Source: Candidatus Wolframiiraptor sp. EX4484-121 (GTDB lineage: Archaea > Thermoproteota > Nitrososphaeria_A > Caldarchaeales > Wolframiiraptoraceae). From it: a stretch of DNA of 6,773 bases. The position numbers and the translations under genes are program-made. Positions 4,477 to 6,773 of this stretch are shown here, one piece after another (position 1 is the stretch's first letter; each line of letters begins with the position of its first letter). The stretch covers positions 1-6,773 of the forward strand of contig NJEK01000062.1 of the NCBI GenBank assembly GCA_002255105.1, read 5' to 3'. The notes under the pieces were generated by a model, which ran no database searches, was not told the DNA's origin, and saw only the letters and a list, made by a program, of their open reading frames with translations.

Positions 4477-6364
4477 AATCCTCTTCTCTGATGCTTGGTT
4501 CGGGGAGATTGATAGGAAGATCGAGGTCGCTCCAGGAGATCATGGAGTTCAGCTTGTCGTCAGGTTGATCAACGCGTGGAACAAAACTTTCAGATTCGCC
4601 GAAGGGAAACTCTATCTTCCGGATGGATTCACAGACTCGGTGACCGGGAAGCCGGTGACCAGATCATATGCCGTCCAATCTCCTAGGGCTGGAAGCTACT
4701 TCTATCTAAAGTTCCTAGTCGATATAGGAGAGGATGTTAAGGTTGGAGAATACATGGCGAAGCTCTGGATTAGATACGTCTTCTGGGATGAGGAGGATAT
4801 TGAGCACGCATACGTCTACGTCAAGTTTAGGGTGACGGGTAGAAGCGATTTAAGATTGTCGATAAGCCCTGAAGAGATTGGATCTGATGAGATCGGAGAC
4901 CTCGTCTTAAAGATCGCGAACAGAGGATCGGCCAGAGCATCCTCGATAATCTTGAGAATCGATAGCCTAACGAGTGGATTGGCGATAATCTCAGGCCAAG
5001 GAACCCATATCATTGGCGACCTCGAACCAGGAGAATCTAGGGAAGTTTACTTGAGGGTACTGGCCGAGAGCTCCCTCGCAGATAGGCTTGGAAGTATGAG
5101 AGTTTCGGTAAGATATCTAGATTCATATAGTCAGATAATTGAGGATGAGAGGATAGTGTCCGTTAAGATCTCCCCGCTCGGAGGAGTCGGAGTAGTCTTA
5201 GATACATATTTGGGGAACGCGATCCTGAAACCATCTAAGATGGCGGACTTGACCATAGCTGTGGCGAATCGGGGAACCGAGGTGGCTAAATCCGTCGATG
5301 TATCCATAAGCCTGCCGGAGTCCACGTATCCGCCAATAACCTTGGTGAGCGGGGCCATGACGAGCAAGCTTGGGGATCTAAAGCCCGGCGAGGAGAAGGA
5401 GCTTAAGCTCAGGGTATTCGTTAATCAGCTCGCGGCCGGAAAATCCTTCATGATCCCGCTCATCTTAAGCTACGCCGATGATGAGGGAAGACATGTTGTC
5501 AAGAGGTTCGTGACGATAACGGTTGTGGAGGAGAGCAGGAGGAAGAGGCTGAGCATTTATTGTGATGAATATGTTAGGGGAGGCTTGATAGAGGAGATCG
5601 AGGTTAGGATAAAGAATATCGCTGGAGAGGATTTAAGGGATCTAACCTTAACCCTAACTCCGGAGGCGAGCTGGGTAACCCTACTAGGCCCGACCACATG
5701 GCATATAGACTCGATCGGGGATGGCGAGGAGAAGATCTTGAGGCTGAAGATGTACGTCCCATCCGAGACCTCCGCTGGATCGACGATAGGAGAACCATTC
5801 AATCTGAGGGTCGACGCGAGCTTCGAGGACTCCTCCGGGCTCGTCAGGAACGAGGTTCACGAGCTTGGGATGTACGTTAGGGGGATAATAGATGTTAAGC
5901 TTCAGGATATATCCTTGGAGAGACTTGGGAAGGATCTGTTCCTAGTTGGGAGGCTTCTGAACGAGGGAACCGAGACAGCGTCCTACACTAGGGTTAGGAT
6001 AGTTGGAGGAGATCTAAAATCAAGCGCGGTCAGCTATCTAGGAGACCTGAATCCAAACGCCCCACTCCTCTTCAACATTCCGATCGAGTATGTGGCGCCT
6101 GGCAGTTATAGGTCGTGGACGGGTAAATCGAATGTAAGTTGCTACGTCGTGTTAAACGTCACCTACATGGATTCGCTGAGGAATAGGGGGAGCGCCATCT
6201 TGAAGGCGTATGTGAAGATGCCGGCGGCCGAGTCCGAAGTTCATCAATCACCTCAATTGATCGGGCTTAGAGAGATCTTTATCATCGTGGTGATCTTGGC
6301 GGCGGCCATGGCCTCGGCGATCTATCTGGTGAGGAGGAGGGCGAGGGCTGGTGAAACCACTTGA
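4409..6364 (+). CDS. Secreted, C-terminally anchored multi-domain CARDB/NEW3-like (COG1361-type) protein
   Basis: 651 aa. A hydrophobic segment (3-18, ending near IHA-KAPE) acts as signal peptide, but it lacks basic residues before it. The exterior part is a string of Ig-like beta-sandwich modules: an N-terminal module (about 25-145) and four repeats recognisable by an 'N-x-G' turn followed by 'G-D-L-x-P-G-E' and a run of strands: NRGSARASS/GDLEPGES (171-210), NRGTEVAKS/GDLKPGEE (288-329), NIAGEDLRD/SIGDGEE (403-441) and NEGTETASY/GDLNPNA (518-551). This is the pattern of CARDB and NEW3 domains in archaeal COG1361 proteins. A transmembrane helix (623-641) with a basic stop-transfer sequence RRRAR ends the protein, leaving a short cytosolic tail. 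Three N-glycosylation sequons (N58, N575, N583) and two cysteines (C385, C578) are seen. Placed between ATPase and permease, it is probably an extracytoplasmic partner of the transporter. The permease overlaps its end by 14 nt. No Shine-Dalgarno sequence precedes ATG 4409, and TGA 4403 lies just upstream in frame. Confidence 0.85.
   Translation: MVVLLIGVLLIPLTQPIHAKAPEILFSDAWFGEIDRKIEVAPGDHGVQLVVRLINAWNKTFRFAEGKLYLPDGFTDSVTGKPVTRSYAVQSPRAGSYFYLKFLVDIGEDVKVGEYMAKLWIRYVFWDEEDIEHAYVYVKFRVTGRSDLRLSISPEEIGSDEIGDLVLKIANRGSARASSIILRIDSLTSGLAIISGQGTHIIGDLEPGESREVYLRVLAESSLADRLGSMRVSVRYLDSYSQIIEDERIVSVKISPLGGVGVVLDTYLGNAILKPSKMADLTIAVANRGTEVAKSVDVSISLPESTYPPITLVSGAMTSKLGDLKPGEEKELKLRVFVNQLAAGKSFMIPLILSYADDEGRHVVKRFVTITVVEESRRKRLSIYCDEYVRGGLIEEIEVRIKNIAGEDLRDLTLTLTPEASWVTLLGPTTWHIDSIGDGEEKILRLKMYVPSETSAGSTIGEPFNLRVDASFEDSSGLVRNEVHELGMYVRGIIDVKLQDISLERLGKDLFLVGRLLNEGTETASYTRVRIVGGDLKSSAVSYLGDLNPNAPLLFNIPIEYVAPGSYRSWTGKSNVSCYVVLNVTYMDSLRNRGSAILKAYVKMPAAESEVHQSPQLIGLREIFIIVVILAAAMASAIYLVRRRARAGETT
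6336..6340 (+). promoter_or_regulatory. Shine-Dalgarno sequence of the permease gene
   Basis: GGAGG lies 10 nt before GTG 6351, inside a purine-rich GGTGAGGAGGAGGG run that also encodes the basic stop-transfer residues of the upstream protein. It supports GTG 6351 and translational coupling across the 14-nt overlap. Confidence 0.5.
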
Positions 6365-6773
6365 CCTATTCTCCTACGCCTTTAAGGGTTTGAAGGATAG
6401 GAGGACTAGAAGCACCCTGACTATACTCGGGGTCACGATAGGTATCTTGGCGATCGTCATGCTGATCTCAAACACTCAGGGATTCGACCACTTCCTAACA
6501 GACGTTCTATCGAGAATAGGCTCCAACAACATCTGGATAGTTCCGACGAAAAGATCTCTAAAGCTGACCGATACGGACGTGATGAGGCTTGCGAGGCTTC
6601 CCGGAGTTAAAGCCGCCTCGCCATTCTATCTTAAGAGAATCTACTTCAGATCCGGCTCGATACAGGAACACGCAAACCTCATAGCCGTCGACCCCAGAGT
6701 GTTGAAGCTAATCTTACCGGATCTAGAGCTCGGGGAGGGAATGATGCTCCAGCCAAACGATCTCGGAACAGCC
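6351..6773 (+). CDS. MacB/FtsX-type ABC transporter permease, N-terminal part (partial)
   Basis: 141 codons are present and open to the window end, starting at GTG 6351 (sequence begins with KPLDLFSYAFKGL after the start). The N-terminus has the MacB-like pattern: basic stretch KDRRTRSTLTILGVTIGIL, then the first transmembrane helix (about 24-45). This is followed by the beginning of the extracytoplasmic MacB periplasmic-core-like domain (DHFLTDVLSRIGSNNIWIVP, then DTDVMRLARLPGVKAASPFY, the usual 'l..lpgV..vsP' motif). The remaining three helices expected for the family lie beyond the window. It would pair with the LolD/MacB-type ATPase three genes' positions upstream in the same operon, with the CARDB-like protein between them, and so probably moves a substrate outward or transmits force to the outer face rather than importing it. 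The gene overlaps the preceding stop by 14 nt. Confidence 0.88.
   Translation, partial: MKPLDLFSYAFKGLKDRRTRSTLTILGVTIGILAIVMLISNTQGFDHFLTDVLSRIGSNNIWIVPTKRSLKLTDTDVMRLARLPGVKAASPFYLKRIYFRSGSIQEHANLIAVDPRVLKLILPDLELGEGMMLQPNDLGTA

Noticed and set aside
5557..5880. Several overlapping open frames on both strands inside the CARDB-repeat gene
   Set aside because: The 651-aa frame shows conserved repeat motifs throughout; the other frames are Arg/Ser/Pro-rich shadows without motifs or ribosome binding sites.
1..6773. tRNA genes, CRISPR arrays, insertion sequences, toxin-antitoxin pairs or phage attachment sites
   Set aside because: No clover-leaf-like arms with a CCA-type end, no regularly spaced repeats, no transposase motifs and no terminal inverted repeats were seen; almost all sequence is covered by cellular genes.

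Overview
The window looks like part of a thermophilic archaeal chromosome, most plausibly of the TACK/Bathyarchaeia kind. The support is: AGG/AGA as the dominant Arg codons, frequent ATA (Ile), TATA-like boxes about 26-27 nt upstream of start codons (leaderless transcription), GTG and TTG starts, an archaeal TruD tail, a TrmB-family regulator, an archaeal-type HELLH metallopeptidase and a COG1361/CARDB-type surface protein. I cannot place it to species. Coding density is very high: no gap exceeds about 85 bases, and several genes overlap at their ends.

Layout, left half. Bases 3-101 are the end of a tRNA pseudouridine synthase TruD gene. A rhomboid intramembrane serine protease (108-764, +) follows 6 nt later, with its Shine-Dalgarno sequence spanning the truD stop. 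It ends tail-to-tail with a YjbQ/UPF0047 gene (761-1171, -). YjbQ diverges from a TatD-family metal-dependent hydrolase (1255-1965, +), and each of the two has its own TATA-like box in the 83-nt gap. TatD runs 35 nt into the end of a convergent HELLH metallopeptidase gene (1931-2338, -).

Layout, right half. On the minus strand, in transcription order, lie a TrmB-like regulator (2977-3723), an unrecognised 186-aa protein (2379-2939) and the metallopeptidase. The regulator diverges from a plus-strand operon: an ABC ATPase of the LolD/MacB type (3790-4476), a 651-aa secreted, membrane-anchored protein built of repeated CARDB/NEW3-like domains (4409-6364), and a MacB/FtsX-type permease that runs off the window (from 6351). 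Together these suggest a regulated ABC machine that acts outside the membrane, with the beta-sandwich protein as an extracytoplasmic partner. The substrate is not visible.

The most unusual point is the junction at about 4405-4411. The ATPase loses all family resemblance right after its H-loop histidine, and its last 21 codons are read out of frame through the next gene's signal peptide. That signal peptide lacks a basic n-region and has no ribosome binding site. Both genes look damaged at the same spot, as expected from a deletion (natural or from assembly). The second point is that the regulator and the ABC operon appear to share one TATA element in a 66-nt divergent promoter, with a candidate inverted-repeat operator beside it. 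No RNA genes, CRISPR arrays, insertion sequences or attachment sites were seen.
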